The notes beneath the pieces are model-generated. The model made no database searches. It saw only the letters and a program-made list of their open reading frames with translations, and had not been told where the DNA came from. 64,000 bases of DNA, taken from assembly GCA_037190845.1 (NCBI GenBank), contig JBBCJI010000007.1, positions 1-64,000 of the forward strand. Reading direction: 5' to 3'. The translations under genes were made by a program, and so were the position numbers. The stretch comes from JBEBVQ01 sp037190845. GTDB taxonomy: Bacteria; Bacteroidota; Bacteroidia; Chitinophagales; Chitinophagaceae. This document shows, one piece after another, positions 1-8,035 of the stretch. Within the stretch, counting starts at the first letter, position 1. Each line of letters begins with the position of its first letter.

Positions 1-90
1 CAACTGAATTATATCAAAGTGAGAAACTATGCCAAGCTGCCATTTATTGTCTGGTATTCATCAGAGCCGATGCCATGCAACAATTACGAT

Positions 91-181
91 GTCATCCTGA
101 GCGTGAAACGAAGGATCCCACACAATGAGTGTCCCACATTAGGTGAGATCCTTCATTCCGCTACGCTCCATTCTGGATGAC
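91..181. repeat. Dispersed imperfect palindromic element, copy 1
   Basis: The outer arms read GTCATCC on the left and GGATGAC on the right. Inner arms AAGGATCCCACACAATG and CATTAGGTGAGATCCTT pair with a few mismatches, so the whole element can fold into one long hairpin. A shorter, diverged copy lies at 11445-11523. Similar intergenic palindromes are common in Bacteroidota genomes; the role is unknown. Confidence 0.7.
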
Positions 182-279
182 GGAGTGACTGTTCGGAGGA
201 ATTACTATCCTGGAAGCATCAGATGCCGGAAAACATTTTTGACAAACCTTGTCTCAACTCGTATATTGGCGCTCTTCGA

Positions 280-352
280 GGGGGGGGAAGGGGGATGTTT
301 CCACTCGTACAAATCATGATCTGACTAAATTTTAAACAGGCTCTAAATTTAT
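280..352 (+). repeat. Copy 1 of a G-tract / TTTAAACAGGCTCT repeat
   Basis: A purine-rich G tract is followed about 40 bases later by TTTAAACAGGCTCTAA. The same order is seen at about 46233-46303 and 46445-46514. The unit is roughly 70-80 bases and has no coding potential. Confidence 0.55.
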
Positions 353-511
353 AAAGACACAATAAACCGCGTGTTTATATACGCTGAAAACAGTTGGAAT
401 CACTGTTCATGTGGAATGCTACACTCCACGCAAATGCCGTTTGCATATTTTTTTAACATCTTCCGAATAAAACGAGGCCCCTTTTAACAATCCTCTATAA
501 AACAACGGCAA

Positions 512-519
512 TAATTTTG
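512..519 (+). promoter_or_regulatory. Bacteroidota -7 box of the HtrA gene
   Basis: TAATTTTG matches the Bacteroidota -7 consensus TAnnTTTG and ends 27 bases before the ATG at 547. The TTG at 517 that would lengthen the reading frame lies inside this box, which argues for the ATG start. No clear -33 box is visible. Confidence 0.5.
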
Positions 520-546
520 TTCTATTGTCACAAAAACCTAACTGCT

Positions 547-2043
547 ATGAGATTCAGCATCATTCCGGTTATTTTGACGGCCTCCGTCACATCATTACTC
601 ACACTCTACATTACAGACCGGGTAAAACCTGTGCCCGAACCAACCACGATTGCCGCACAGCAGCAAACACCGGTCAACTATGCACGTTACGAAGGCGGAC
701 GCGTAGCCAGCGCGCCCCCTATTGACTTTCAGCCGGCAGCCGAGGCATCGGTACAGGCTGTAGTGCATGTAAAGACTACCAAGAAAGCCCGTACTGTTGT
801 GGCCAAAGATCCCCGTGCACAGTTTTTCGGAGATGATTTCGGAGACTTTTTCGGCCAGCGCCAATACTACATCCCACCTCAGATGGGGGCAGGATCCGGT
901 GTTGTCATATCTCCTGACGGATATATCGTAACGAACAACCACGTTGTCGCAGGCACTGACGAAGTGACAGTTACATTTAACAACAGGTATACTGCACAAG
1001 CCAAAGTCGTAGGAAGCGACCCTTCAACTGATATTGCCCTGCTGAAGATCCAGGAAAAGGATCTGCCTTATATGGAATTCGGCAACAGCGACGACGTACG
1101 GCTCGGCCAATGGGTACTCGCAGTGGGTTATCCCCTGACGCTCGACGCCACCGTGACCGCCGGTATTGTAAGCGCCAAAGGGCGTTCGCTCGGCATCAAC
1201 CGTACCCAATCGGCTCATGCCATCGAATCGTTCATCCAGACAGATGCCGCCGTCAACCCAGGCAATAGTGGAGGCGCGTTAGTCAGCACTACAGGTCAGC
1301 TCATCGGTATTAACTCTGCCATTGCCTCACCCACCGGCTCCTATGCAGGTTATTCATACGCGATCCCGGCCAATATCGTCCGGAAAGTCACCAACGACCT
1401 GATGCAGTATGGATCCGTACAGCGTGCTTACCTCGGTATCGAATACCGCGAACGCAAAACGCTTAGCAAAGAAGAGATTAGCGCCATAGGCATTGACCAT
1501 CGTGACGGTGTGCTTATAGAAAATGTAATGCCCGGCGGCGGTGCGGAAAAGGCCGGGCTGAAAAAAGGTGATTTCATTACAAAAGTAAATGGCGCCGATA
1601 TACGTACCGAACCGGAATTACTGGAACAGATTGCCCGTTACAAACCCGGTGATCATATCAGCCTTACTTATGTACGCAGCGGAAAAACGAATGTAGCCAC
1701 CGTGGAACTGAAAAATCTGTCAGGCACAACGGCGATCATAAAGAAAGAAGCCCCGGCACAATTACTGGGAGCCAGCTTCCGCCCACTGACGCAACAGGAA
1801 AAAGGGAAACTGGGCATTAAAGAAGGCGTTATGATCACAGATCCGGGATCCGGAATACTGGCCAGCCAGACACAGATCCGCAAGGGATTTGTGGTCACTC
1901 ATGTCAATGACAGGATCATACAAACTATAGATGAGTTACAGCAAATGTTCGCCACACACGGAACATTACAGATTGCAGGCTTCTACCCCGGGCAAAGAGG
2001 TAAATATTATTACGGTCTGAATATCGCTGACGGAAGAGACTGA
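547..2043 (+). CDS. HtrA/DegP-family periplasmic serine protease
   Basis: Predicted ATP-independent protease and chaperone for misfolded envelope proteins. The 498-residue product starts with a short hydrophobic segment (MRFSIIPVILTASVTSLLTL) that acts as a signal peptide or membrane anchor. The trypsin-like domain has the full catalytic triad: His132 in NNHVV, Asp162 in STDIALL and Ser241 in NPGNSGGAL. Two PDZ domains follow: the first (about 295-385) has a clear carboxylate-binding loop and the second (about 405-495) is weaker, as in other Bacteroidota DegQ-like proteins. The ATG at 547 is preferred because an upstream in-frame TTG at 517 falls in the -7 promoter box. It is monocistronic: a terminator-like hairpin follows and the next gene has its own promoter. 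I cannot tell DegP from DegQ/DegS function by sequence alone. Confidence 0.93.
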   Translation: MRFSIIPVILTASVTSLLTLYITDRVKPVPEPTTIAAQQQTPVNYARYEGGRVASAPPIDFQPAAEASVQAVVHVKTTKKARTVVAKDPRAQFFGDDFGDFFGQRQYYIPPQMGAGSGVVISPDGYIVTNNHVVAGTDEVTVTFNNRYTAQAKVVGSDPSTDIALLKIQEKDLPYMEFGNSDDVRLGQWVLAVGYPLTLDATVTAGIVSAKGRSLGINRTQSAHAIESFIQTDAAVNPGNSGGALVSTTGQLIGINSAIASPTGSYAGYSYAIPANIVRKVTNDLMQYGSVQRAYLGIEYRERKTLSKEEISAIGIDHRDGVLIENVMPGGGAEKAGLKKGDFITKVNGADIRTEPELLEQIARYKPGDHISLTYVRSGKTNVATVELKNLSGTTAIIKKEAPAQLLGASFRPLTQQEKGKLGIKEGVMITDPGSGILASQTQIRKGFVVTHVNDRIIQTIDELQQMFATHGTLQIAGFYPGQRGKYYYGLNIADGRD

Positions 2044-2074
2044 ACATCGGGGTAAATGTGTCTTCCAACATACT

Positions 2075-2119
2075 GAATGTGGGAAATGTGACGAATATGT
2101 TATCACACTTCTCACATTC
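2075..2119 (+). terminator. Hairpin downstream of the HtrA gene
   Basis: GAATGTGGGAAATGTGA (2075-2091) pairs with TCACACTTCTCACATTC (2103-2119) with two imperfect positions. It lies about 30 bases after the stop codon. There is no strong T run, so it may be a terminator or an mRNA 3'-end stabiliser. Confidence 0.45.
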
Positions 2120-2292
2120 ATCATATTCAGAACACTCAAAGGCTTCGTCCCTCTTTACCAATAGCATACATCAGCGTTAGAAACAACATCTAAATCATCT
2201 ATTTTTGACATTGATATACCTACAAATACGTATTTTTCGGGTGTGCTATGGTGATTAACCATGAATTTACTATTAAAGCTGCCTATTTAGAT

Positions 2293-2300
2293 TAATTTTG
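2293..2300 (+). promoter_or_regulatory. Bacteroidota -7 box of the darB-like gene
   Basis: TAATTTTG again matches TAnnTTTG. It contains the TTG at 2298, so translation more likely begins at the GTG at 2325, 24 bases further on. Confidence 0.5.
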
Positions 2301-2324
2301 CCCTTCAAAACAGAAACCCAGACA

Positions 2325-3461
2325 GTGAGGCCCGTTTATATTACACGTTTATCCAAATACTTACCTAATGACCCGGTCCCCAATGATGAGATGGAAACAG
2401 TTTTAGGCATGGTAGGGGACAAACCATCCAAAGCCCGGTCTATTGTACTCCGCAACAACGGCATCAAATCCCGGTACTATGCTATCCGGAATAACACAAG
2501 TACACATAACAATACTGAACTGGCTGCTCATGCCATCCGGAATCTTTTTGATGAAGCGCTGCCGCTGAACAAGGTAGAACTGATCGCTACCGGCACTACG
2601 TCTCCGGAACAATTATTACCGTCGCATGCCACCATGGTGCACGGGCTGCTCGGGCTTGACAAACCAGTAGAATTAATCTCCGCTTCCGGCGCCTGTTGCA
2701 GCAGCATACAGGCTATGAAATACGCCTACATGTCGGTAGGGGCCGGCCTTACCAATATTGCTGTAAGCTGCGGCTCCGAAAAAATGAGTTCCTGGATGCA
2801 CGCTTCCCGGTTTACACCGGAGATGGAAAATCTCAAAAAACTGGAAGACAATCCTTATATCGCTTTTGAAAAAGACTTCCTTCGCTGGATGCTGAGCGAC
2901 GGCGCCGGCGCAGCCTTAATACAGGATAAACCAAACGCCGAAGGCATTTCTCTGAAAATAGAATGGCTGGAGATTACCTCTTTTGCACATGAACTGGAAA
3001 CATGTATGTACGCCGGGGCAGTCAAAAATGAAGATCAGTCGCTCACCGGCTGGAATGACCTCAACCAGGACATCTGGAACGAACAAAGCGTGTTTTCGCT
3101 GAAGCAGGATACGAAGCTGCTCTCACAGCATATCGTACCGCTGGGTGGCCGTTACCTGGCAGAACTGATGAAAAAACATAACCTGACCAGCGATGGGGTA
3201 GATTACTTCCTACCGCATATGTCGAGCGAATTTTTCAAAGGACAGATAAAGGAACATCTTGGTAATGCAGGTATGGAGCTGCCGGATGAGAAATGGTTCT
3301 ACAATCTGCCGCAAGTCGGCAATGTAGGCAGTGCGTCCCCCTACCTGATGCTGGAGGAGTTGCTGTACAGCGGGCGATTGAAAAAAGACGACCGTATACT
3401 GGTGATGATACCGGAGAGTGCCCGTTTTTCCTACGCTTATCTGTATCTTACAGCGGTTTAA
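2325..3461 (+). CDS. darB: Beta-ketoacyl-ACP synthase III family protein (DarB-like)
   Basis: KASIII-type thiolase-fold condensing enzyme, about 378 residues from the GTG start (MRPVYITRLSKYLP). It carries a Cys in SASGACCSSIQAM (catalytic Cys about residue 125), a His in FLPHMSSEFF and an Asn in QVGNVGSASPY, so the Cys-His-Asn triad of the family appears complete. The next gene, 15 bases downstream, is a DarA-like protein. In dialkylresorcinol and flexirubin loci DarB primes or condenses beta-keto acyl substrates and DarA closes the aromatic ring, so the pairing supports DarB over a housekeeping FabH. The start is chosen because the in-frame TTG at 2298 sits in the -7 promoter box. Substrate chain lengths cannot be inferred. 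Confidence 0.78.
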   Translation: MRPVYITRLSKYLPNDPVPNDEMETVLGMVGDKPSKARSIVLRNNGIKSRYYAIRNNTSTHNNTELAAHAIRNLFDEALPLNKVELIATGTTSPEQLLPSHATMVHGLLGLDKPVELISASGACCSSIQAMKYAYMSVGAGLTNIAVSCGSEKMSSWMHASRFTPEMENLKKLEDNPYIAFEKDFLRWMLSDGAGAALIQDKPNAEGISLKIEWLEITSFAHELETCMYAGAVKNEDQSLTGWNDLNQDIWNEQSVFSLKQDTKLLSQHIVPLGGRYLAELMKKHNLTSDGVDYFLPHMSSEFFKGQIKEHLGNAGMELPDEKWFYNLPQVGNVGSASPYLMLEELLYSGRLKKDDRILVMIPESARFSYAYLYLTAV

Positions 3462-3476
3462 CCGACCGGACAGCCC

Positions 3477-4406
3477 ATGAAACCCAGCATACTCGTTCTG
3501 TATTACACCCAATCGGGACAGTTAAAAGAGATTCTCGACAACCTGACACACCCGATACAGAAAGAAGCCGATACCACGTTTGCAGCGCTTTCCACACAAC
3601 ATCCGTATACCCTTCCCTGGAAAGTGTACGACTTTTTCAATGCCATGCCGGAGACCGTAAAACGTATACCGGTTCCTATGCAGCCATTACCGGAAGCTGT
3701 ATTCCAGAAACATTATGACCTGGTGATACTGGGCTATCAGCCCTGGTTCCTGAATCCGTCGCTGCCCGTTACCTCATTCATGAAAAGCGATGAAGCAAAG
3801 CGGTTGTTACAAGGGAAACCGGTGCTGACAGTAATCGGGAGCCGCAATATGTGGCTCCATGCACAGGAAAAGATCAAGGAAGACCTGATGGTGGCCGGCG
3901 CCACACTTGTAGGAAATATTGCCCTGACTGACTCCAACCCGAACATCATCTCTACCCTTACCATCATCCGCTGGGCATTCAAAGGGCAGAAAGAGCCCTC
4001 ACGATTCTTACCGGCAGCCGGTGTGCAGGATAAAGACATCCGTGAAACATCGCGCTTCGGACAACCCGTTTTAGCACATCTTAAGGCAAATACATTAGGA
4101 CAATTGCAGGAAACACTGCTTCATCTGGGCGCTGTGCAACTCAAACCGGGTCTTGTATTGCTGGAACGCCGGGGCATCGGTAACTTCCGCAAATGGGCGG
4201 ATTACATCCGTGCTAAAGGCGATCCTGAAAATCCTGCACGCACCGGCAGGGTCAACCTCTTCAAACGACTGTTGATCGTCGCGATCTTTATACTCTCTCC
4301 CATCACCTCACTCACCGCATTCTTCCAACTTCAACTAAACAAAAAAAAGCTGCAGGAGGATGTAGCATACTTCCGCCAGACACGCTACAAAAAGGGGCGC
4401 ATATAA
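3477..4406 (+). CDS. darA: Dialkylresorcinol condensing enzyme-like protein (DarA-like)
   Basis: This 309-residue protein opens with a flavodoxin-like strand-loop (ILVLYYTQSGQLKEIL), followed by HYDLVILGYQPWFLNPSLPVTSF and VLTVIGSRNMWL, a pattern I associate with proteins annotated as DarA in Bacteroidota. Known DarA enzymes, with DarB, fuse two fatty-acid-derived beta-keto units into a 2,5-dialkylresorcinol. Near the C-terminus (about 265-285) a hydrophobic stretch, LLIVAIFILSPITSLTAFF, suggests a membrane anchor near lipid substrates. It starts 15 bases after darB, so the two are almost certainly co-transcribed. The rest of a flexirubin/aryl polyene cluster is absent from the window. Assignment rests on recalled family resemblance and the DarB neighbour. 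Confidence 0.68.
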   Translation: MKPSILVLYYTQSGQLKEILDNLTHPIQKEADTTFAALSTQHPYTLPWKVYDFFNAMPETVKRIPVPMQPLPEAVFQKHYDLVILGYQPWFLNPSLPVTSFMKSDEAKRLLQGKPVLTVIGSRNMWLHAQEKIKEDLMVAGATLVGNIALTDSNPNIISTLTIIRWAFKGQKEPSRFLPAAGVQDKDIRETSRFGQPVLAHLKANTLGQLQETLLHLGAVQLKPGLVLLERRGIGNFRKWADYIRAKGDPENPARTGRVNLFKRLLIVAIFILSPITSLTAFFQLQLNKKKLQEDVAYFRQTRYKKGRI

Positions 4407-4499
4407 TGCGCCGATACGGAAAAATTCCCTCGTTGTTGAAATAACATTCTGACAACCGGGTATAGGTTTCACGTCACACATCATGCCTGCAGCAGTCCT

Positions 4500-4527
4500 G
4501 TACATTACCCTCCATTGGGTAATGTAC
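4500..4527. repeat. Perfect 11-bp inverted repeat between darA and a T9SS gene
   Basis: GTACATTACCC (4500-4510) and GGGTAATGTAC (4517-4527) are exact reverse complements around a 6-base loop. The element lies 94 bases after the darA stop and 109 bases before the next start codon. No T run follows. It could be a terminator for the darBA unit or an operator for the downstream gene. Confidence 0.55.
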
Positions 4528-4635
4528 GGATATAGCAAGCCAAACCGCTTACGTATAAACACGGATAAAACGCGGCGCATGGAACACTACATTCGCTATC
4601 AGAATCCAGTTGCGATTAAACCAAAATCTTTACCG

Positions 4636-5706
4636 ATGAAGAATACCATGCTGTCTATACTGCTCCTTGGCGTTGCAACCACCAGCGTCGCCCAACCAAC
4701 CCTCACCAATCAGTGCAATCCTGTTGCCGGAGACATTCAACGCTTAAAACTGGTTACCGGAGCTCCTGCTCCCGGCGCCGGAGGCGCAAATGCCACTTGG
4801 GATTATTCCGGCTTTTCCGGTACCGATGAAGACAATACCTTTATGCCATGCCCCGCACAGGCGCTTTGCAGCATGTTTCCCGGATCCAGTCTGGTATTGG
4901 AAAGTGGTACGAGTACGGGTATGGCTACCGCCTATATCACAAGCCAGAACAGCTTATCAGTCAACGGGCTAAGCGTAAACGGAGTCAACTACGTCTATCG
5001 TAACCCGATGGAGATACTCAGGTACCCGTTTACATTCAACGACAGCTACCGGGACAGCTTTGTCTGCGACTACACTTCCGCAAGCAACGTGGCTTTCACA
5101 CGGGAAGGAGCAATAGAAGTGGAAGCTGATGGATACGGTACGCTGATCTTACCCCATGATACCTTTACGAATCTGCTCCGGGTAAAAAGTGAGGAAGTCT
5201 CTACTGACTTTATTTTTGGCTATGCTTCCTTTTTTTACCAAACCATATCCTATTACTGGTATGACCCCAACACACGGGATCTGATCGCCAGACATGCTAC
5301 ATACTATATCTCCGGACAACTTTCAGGCGAGGTGCTTTCCTACACCCGGGATACCAGCTCCGGATCATCAAACCCACCGGATCCATCAGACCCTTCTGAT
5401 CCGTCGGATCCTTCTGCCATCAGCGACATGACCGACATCAGCACAACATTATGTGCATTCCCTAACCCTGTAACAGACAGACTTCAGCTTCGCTTTTCAG
5501 CAGAAGCCGGCAAAAATATCCGGATCCAACTGTCCGACATGACAGGTCGCATAGTACACACTGCCGGAGACATCCGCACCGTATCAGGTCAGAATGAGAT
5601 CAGGCTCGGCACCGACGGACTTGCATCGGGCATGTACCTCCTGAAGATCGGAACAGACTCGGGCATAATCAACCGGAAAATAGAAATCCGGAAAACTGCA
5701 AAGTAG
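4636..5706 (+). CDS. Secreted protein with T9SS type A sorting domain
   Basis: About 356 residues from the ATG at 4636, chosen because it gives a clean signal peptide (MKNTMLSILLLGVATTSVAQ) where the longer frame has none. The body (about 20-245) matches no family I can name; the repeated aromatic and Gly-rich strands suggest a beta-sandwich. A low-complexity Asp-Pro-Ser linker (PPDPSDPSDPSDPS) follows, built from short DNA repeats at about 5380-5415. The last about 80 residues form a Por-secretion tail (FPNPVTDRLQLRF ... GLASGMYLLKIGT ... NRKIEI), so the protein should be exported by Sec, then T9SS, and surface-attached or released. Function unknown. Confidence 0.82.
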   Translation: MKNTMLSILLLGVATTSVAQPTLTNQCNPVAGDIQRLKLVTGAPAPGAGGANATWDYSGFSGTDEDNTFMPCPAQALCSMFPGSSLVLESGTSTGMATAYITSQNSLSVNGLSVNGVNYVYRNPMEILRYPFTFNDSYRDSFVCDYTSASNVAFTREGAIEVEADGYGTLILPHDTFTNLLRVKSEEVSTDFIFGYASFFYQTISYYWYDPNTRDLIARHATYYISGQLSGEVLSYTRDTSSGSSNPPDPSDPSDPSDPSAISDMTDISTTLCAFPNPVTDRLQLRFSAEAGKNIRIQLSDMTGRIVHTAGDIRTVSGQNEIRLGTDGLASGMYLLKIGTDSGIINRKIEIRKTAK

Positions 5707-5839
5707 CTACAAGAGACTATACGGTTAAATCATCGCCAAATGCTGTATTCCTGTGGGAATCTCCTCCGGATATATTTTTCACCTGTAGCATACCTGACAA
5801 ATCTTACTAACCCAAAAAGGTTCTGTTGTGGCAAATCAT

Positions 5840-6292
5840 TTATTTATTGCCGAGCTCTTCTGCCAACCCTATAAGAAGCCCTTCGGTTCCCCGAATATAG
5901 CAGAGTCGGTATGAGTCCTCGTACTGCACCACTTCGCCAACTAACTGAGCACCATGCTTAGAGAGCCTGGATACCATCTCGTCAATGTCTTTAACGGTGA
6001 ACATGACACGTAGATAACCGAGGGCGTTCACAGGTGCAGTCCGGTGATCTGATATAGCAGGAGGTGTGAGAAATTTCGAAAGTTCGAGGCGGCTGTGACC
6101 ATCTGGAGTAACCATCATAGCAATCTCTACGCGCTGAGAACCCAGTCCGGTAACACGACCAGCCCACTCTCCTTCGATGGTGGCTCGTCCCTCAAGCTTC
6201 AGTCCAATTTCCGTGAAAAACGAAATAGCATCATCAAGGGATTCTACAACGATGCCGACATTGTCCATTCTTAGTAATTTGTTTTCTGCCAT
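5840..6292 (-). CDS. VOC (glyoxalase/bleomycin-resistance) family protein
   Basis: This 150-residue protein has the paired beta-alpha-beta-beta-beta pattern of the vicinal oxygen chelate fold: MDNVGIVVESLDDAISFFTEIGLKLEGRA in the first half and LGYLRVMFTVKDIDEMVSRLSKHGAQLVGE in the second. Possible metal ligands include the Glu in RLELSKF and acidic residues in the second half, but I cannot assign the set with certainty. Members act as glyoxalases, dioxygenases, epimerases or drug-binding proteins; no substrate can be inferred. Its base composition resembles the surrounding chromosome more than the AT-rich genes beyond its 5' end. Confidence 0.8.
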   Translation of the reverse strand: MAENKLLRMDNVGIVVESLDDAISFFTEIGLKLEGRATIEGEWAGRVTGLGSQRVEIAMMVTPDGHSRLELSKFLTPPAISDHRTAPVNALGYLRVMFTVKDIDEMVSRLSKHGAQLVGEVVQYEDSYRLCYIRGTEGLLIGLAEELGNK

Positions 6293-6321
6293 AGTTTTAT
6301 TTTTTCTTTCTTACGAAACAC

Positions 6322-6353
6322 GTTACCCCACCTGACGCAAAACCGCTTGTTAC
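6322..6353 (-). repeat. GGTTTTGCG motif bordering the AT-rich block, left copy
   Basis: Read on the minus strand it is TAACAAGCGGTTTTGCG followed by TCAGGTGGGGTAAC. A plus-strand relative at 8115-8142 keeps the order TAAC, GGTTTTGCG, GGnGGG. The two copies face each other across an AT-rich group of small genes. Confidence 0.4.
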
Positions 6354-6386
6354 CATCAGTGTTTCTGCCTTTCGTCCATATGTCCG

Positions 6387-6824
6387 TTATTTTATTCTGC
6401 AAGAACATTCGTAATGTTCGTTAATGTATTTAATCGATTCTATGCAGAGTTCGTGTAAAGTTGAAATGTTGATGTCGGAAAGTTTTTTAATATAGATGCA
6501 GGCTTTGCTCATTTTGAATTTACCGAGGTCGGCTATCAATAATTTACTTCTCTCTGTTTCAGAATAAACGTATAGCGAAAATGCTGCTTTTCTTGGGGAA
6601 AATCCAAGAATTGGCGCATCTCCTTCGTGTCCGCTTGCATATTTGTAATGATAGTTACCGAACCCGATAATAGTCGGCCCCCACATTTTGGGTGCAGCGC
6701 CGGACCATTCCTGCATGAGTTCTATCAAACGAAAACTGTCGGCTTTTTTCTGTTCGTTTTCAACGTACGAGTTTACAAAATCCGTTACGTCTATTTCTGT
6801 GTAAGTTGTCTTTGTTTTTGCCAT
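6387..6824 (-). CDS. DUF1801 domain-containing protein
   Basis: This 145-residue protein carries the DUF1801 signature: MWGPTIIGFGNYHYKYASGHEGDAPILGFSPRKAAFSLYV, ending in a Cys-rich tail. DUF1801 proteins are small, soluble and widespread in Bacteroidota and Actinobacteria, with no established biochemical role; some relatives are described as similar to frataxin-fold YdhG proteins. It starts 8 bases after the stop of the DUF2200 gene, so the two are probably co-transcribed. Codon use is clearly more AT-rich than in flanking genes, suggesting acquisition from outside. Confidence 0.8.
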   Translation of the reverse strand: MAKTKTTYTEIDVTDFVNSYVENEQKKADSFRLIELMQEWSGAAPKMWGPTIIGFGNYHYKYASGHEGDAPILGFSPRKAAFSLYVYSETERSKLLIADLGKFKMSKACIYIKKLSDINISTLHELCIESIKYINEHYECSCRIK

Positions 6825-6832
6825 AATTCAGA

Positions 6833-7195
6833 TTACTGTCTTAGAATCTTTTCCATCTTTTTACCTTTCGCCAATTCGTCCACTAATTTATCTAAATACC
6901 TTGCTTGTCTTGTTAATGGATTTTCAATTTCTTCTATCCGATAGCCGCAAATTACGCCTGTTATTAGTTGTGCATTGGAGTTCAATTTTGCCCTCTTAAA
7001 AAATGTTTCAAAAGTTACTTGCTCGTCAATAAGTTCTTGCAGTTTTTTATTGTCAAATCCTGTCAGCCATTCTATGACTTGATGTAATTCTCCTATTGTT
7101 CTGCCTTTGCTTTCAACTTTAGTGATGTAGTGCGGATACACCGATGCAAATGTCATTTTTGCAATTCGCTCATCGTGTTTGGGGGCTGTGTTCAT
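6833..7195 (-). CDS. DUF2200 family protein
   Basis: This 120-residue protein matches the DUF2200 pattern: RIAKMTFASVYPHYITKVESKGRTIGELHQVIEWLTGF, then FFKRAKLNSNAQLITGVICGYRIEEIENPLTRQARYLDKLVDELAKGKKMEKIL. The function of the family is unknown; its compact helical makeup and lack of a signal peptide indicate a cytoplasmic protein. It is the upstream partner of the DUF1801 gene (8-base gap), an association I recall from other genomes. It is AT-rich like its neighbours. Confidence 0.82.
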   Translation of the reverse strand: MNTAPKHDERIAKMTFASVYPHYITKVESKGRTIGELHQVIEWLTGFDNKKLQELIDEQVTFETFFKRAKLNSNAQLITGVICGYRIEEIENPLTRQARYLDKLVDELAKGKKMEKILRQ

Positions 7196-7273
7196 ATTCC
7201 AAATGTCATTTTTGTTTGATGTAAGAATGTCTTTTAACTCTGACCATAATGCTAACTACTTTAACATGGCGGA

Positions 7274-7411
7274 TTAAAAATCGCCGATATATACAAAGTC
7301 ACTTGAAAGATGATACTCAAATTGAAACATTCGGTCTTCGTCTGAAAGCTGTCGGTCTAAATTTGAAATTTGTTTTTTGAAGTCGCTCTGTTCTAAAGTC
7401 TGTATCTTCAT
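7274..7411 (-). CDS. Possible 45-residue small protein
   Basis: A complete small frame from ATG to TAA encodes MKIQTLEQSDFKKQISNLD and continues to VYIGDF. It is acidic and charged, with a likely amphipathic helix, and lies between the GNAT and DUF2200 genes on the same strand. I do not recognise it. It could be a real small gene, the N-terminal remnant of a longer one, or chance. The AT-rich composition makes open frames less surprising, so confidence is low. Confidence 0.3.
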   Translation of the reverse strand: MKIQTLEQSDFKKQISNLDRQLSDEDRMFQFEYHLSSDFVYIGDF

Positions 7412-7486
7412 TTGGATTTCCTGATTATTTCAGAGTGGGGTTGGTAATCACTCAATTCATTGCAGGCATTGAATGATTTTTTCATA

Positions 7487-8035
7487 TTATTTAACCCATT
7501 CTTCTTTTAATAATCCTGTTATTATTTCATCCTTTAGTTCACCGTCAGCCATACAATAATATTTTTTCCTTCTTCTTCCTTCTATTTTGTATCCAAATCT
7601 TTCTTGCATTATCCTCGAGGATTCATTGCCATCAAAAAAACCATTTTCTATTTTTCTTAGTCCTAATTCCTCAAATGAAAATCTAATTTTTTCAGCAAAT
7701 GCCTCTTTCCCATATCCGTTTCCGTGAAAATTTTCATTAATCCATATACCTCCACCGGTAGTCCCATGTATTTTATTGATAACTGAAATACTAACCCCTC
7801 CAATAACCTTATGGTTTGATTTTAATTCAATAGCAAATTCGTAACCATTTTTATTATTTTCCATATCATTTTTCATACAATACGTTATCCATTTATCAGC
7901 ATCTTTTCTTAAATATGGGAAAGGCACTAATGCAAGCCATCTTGAAACATTACGATTATTTAATCCTTCGATTAAATCATTTATATCATGTTCCTGCCAA
8001 TTTCTAATAATCAATCTATCTGTTTCCAATCTCAT
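7487..8035 (-). CDS. GNAT family N-acetyltransferase (RimJ/RimL-like)
   Basis: This 182-residue acetyltransferase starts with the typical RimJ-like opening (MRLETDRLIIRNWQEHDINDLIEGL). Motif A, which binds the pantetheine of acetyl-CoA, is visible as GGGIWINENFHGNGYGKEAF, followed by a motif B-like segment (ENGFFDGNESSRIMQERFGYKIEGRRRKKYY). It should transfer an acetyl group to an amine of a protein N-terminus, antibiotic or small metabolite; the acceptor cannot be predicted. It is the most AT-rich gene in the window and first in a run of small minus-strand accessory genes, which supports recent acquisition. Confidence 0.85.
   Translation of the reverse strand: MRLETDRLIIRNWQEHDINDLIEGLNNRNVSRWLALVPFPYLRKDADKWITYCMKNDMENNKNGYEFAIELKSNHKVIGGVSISVINKIHGTTGGGIWINENFHGNGYGKEAFAEKIRFSFEELGLRKIENGFFDGNESSRIMQERFGYKIEGRRRKKYYCMADGELKDEIITGLLKEEWVK

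Larger units (their letters stand above)
1..511. other. Intergenic region with palindromic repeat, no supported gene
   Basis: No gene can be supported. A plus-strand frame is open from base 1 to about 180, but it has no start in the window and runs through the palindromic repeat at 91-181, so it could at most be the tail of a gene cut by the left edge. The stretch also holds a G-rich run at about 280-296 and a copy of the TTTAAACAGGCTCT repeat at 331-350. Confidence 0.5.
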
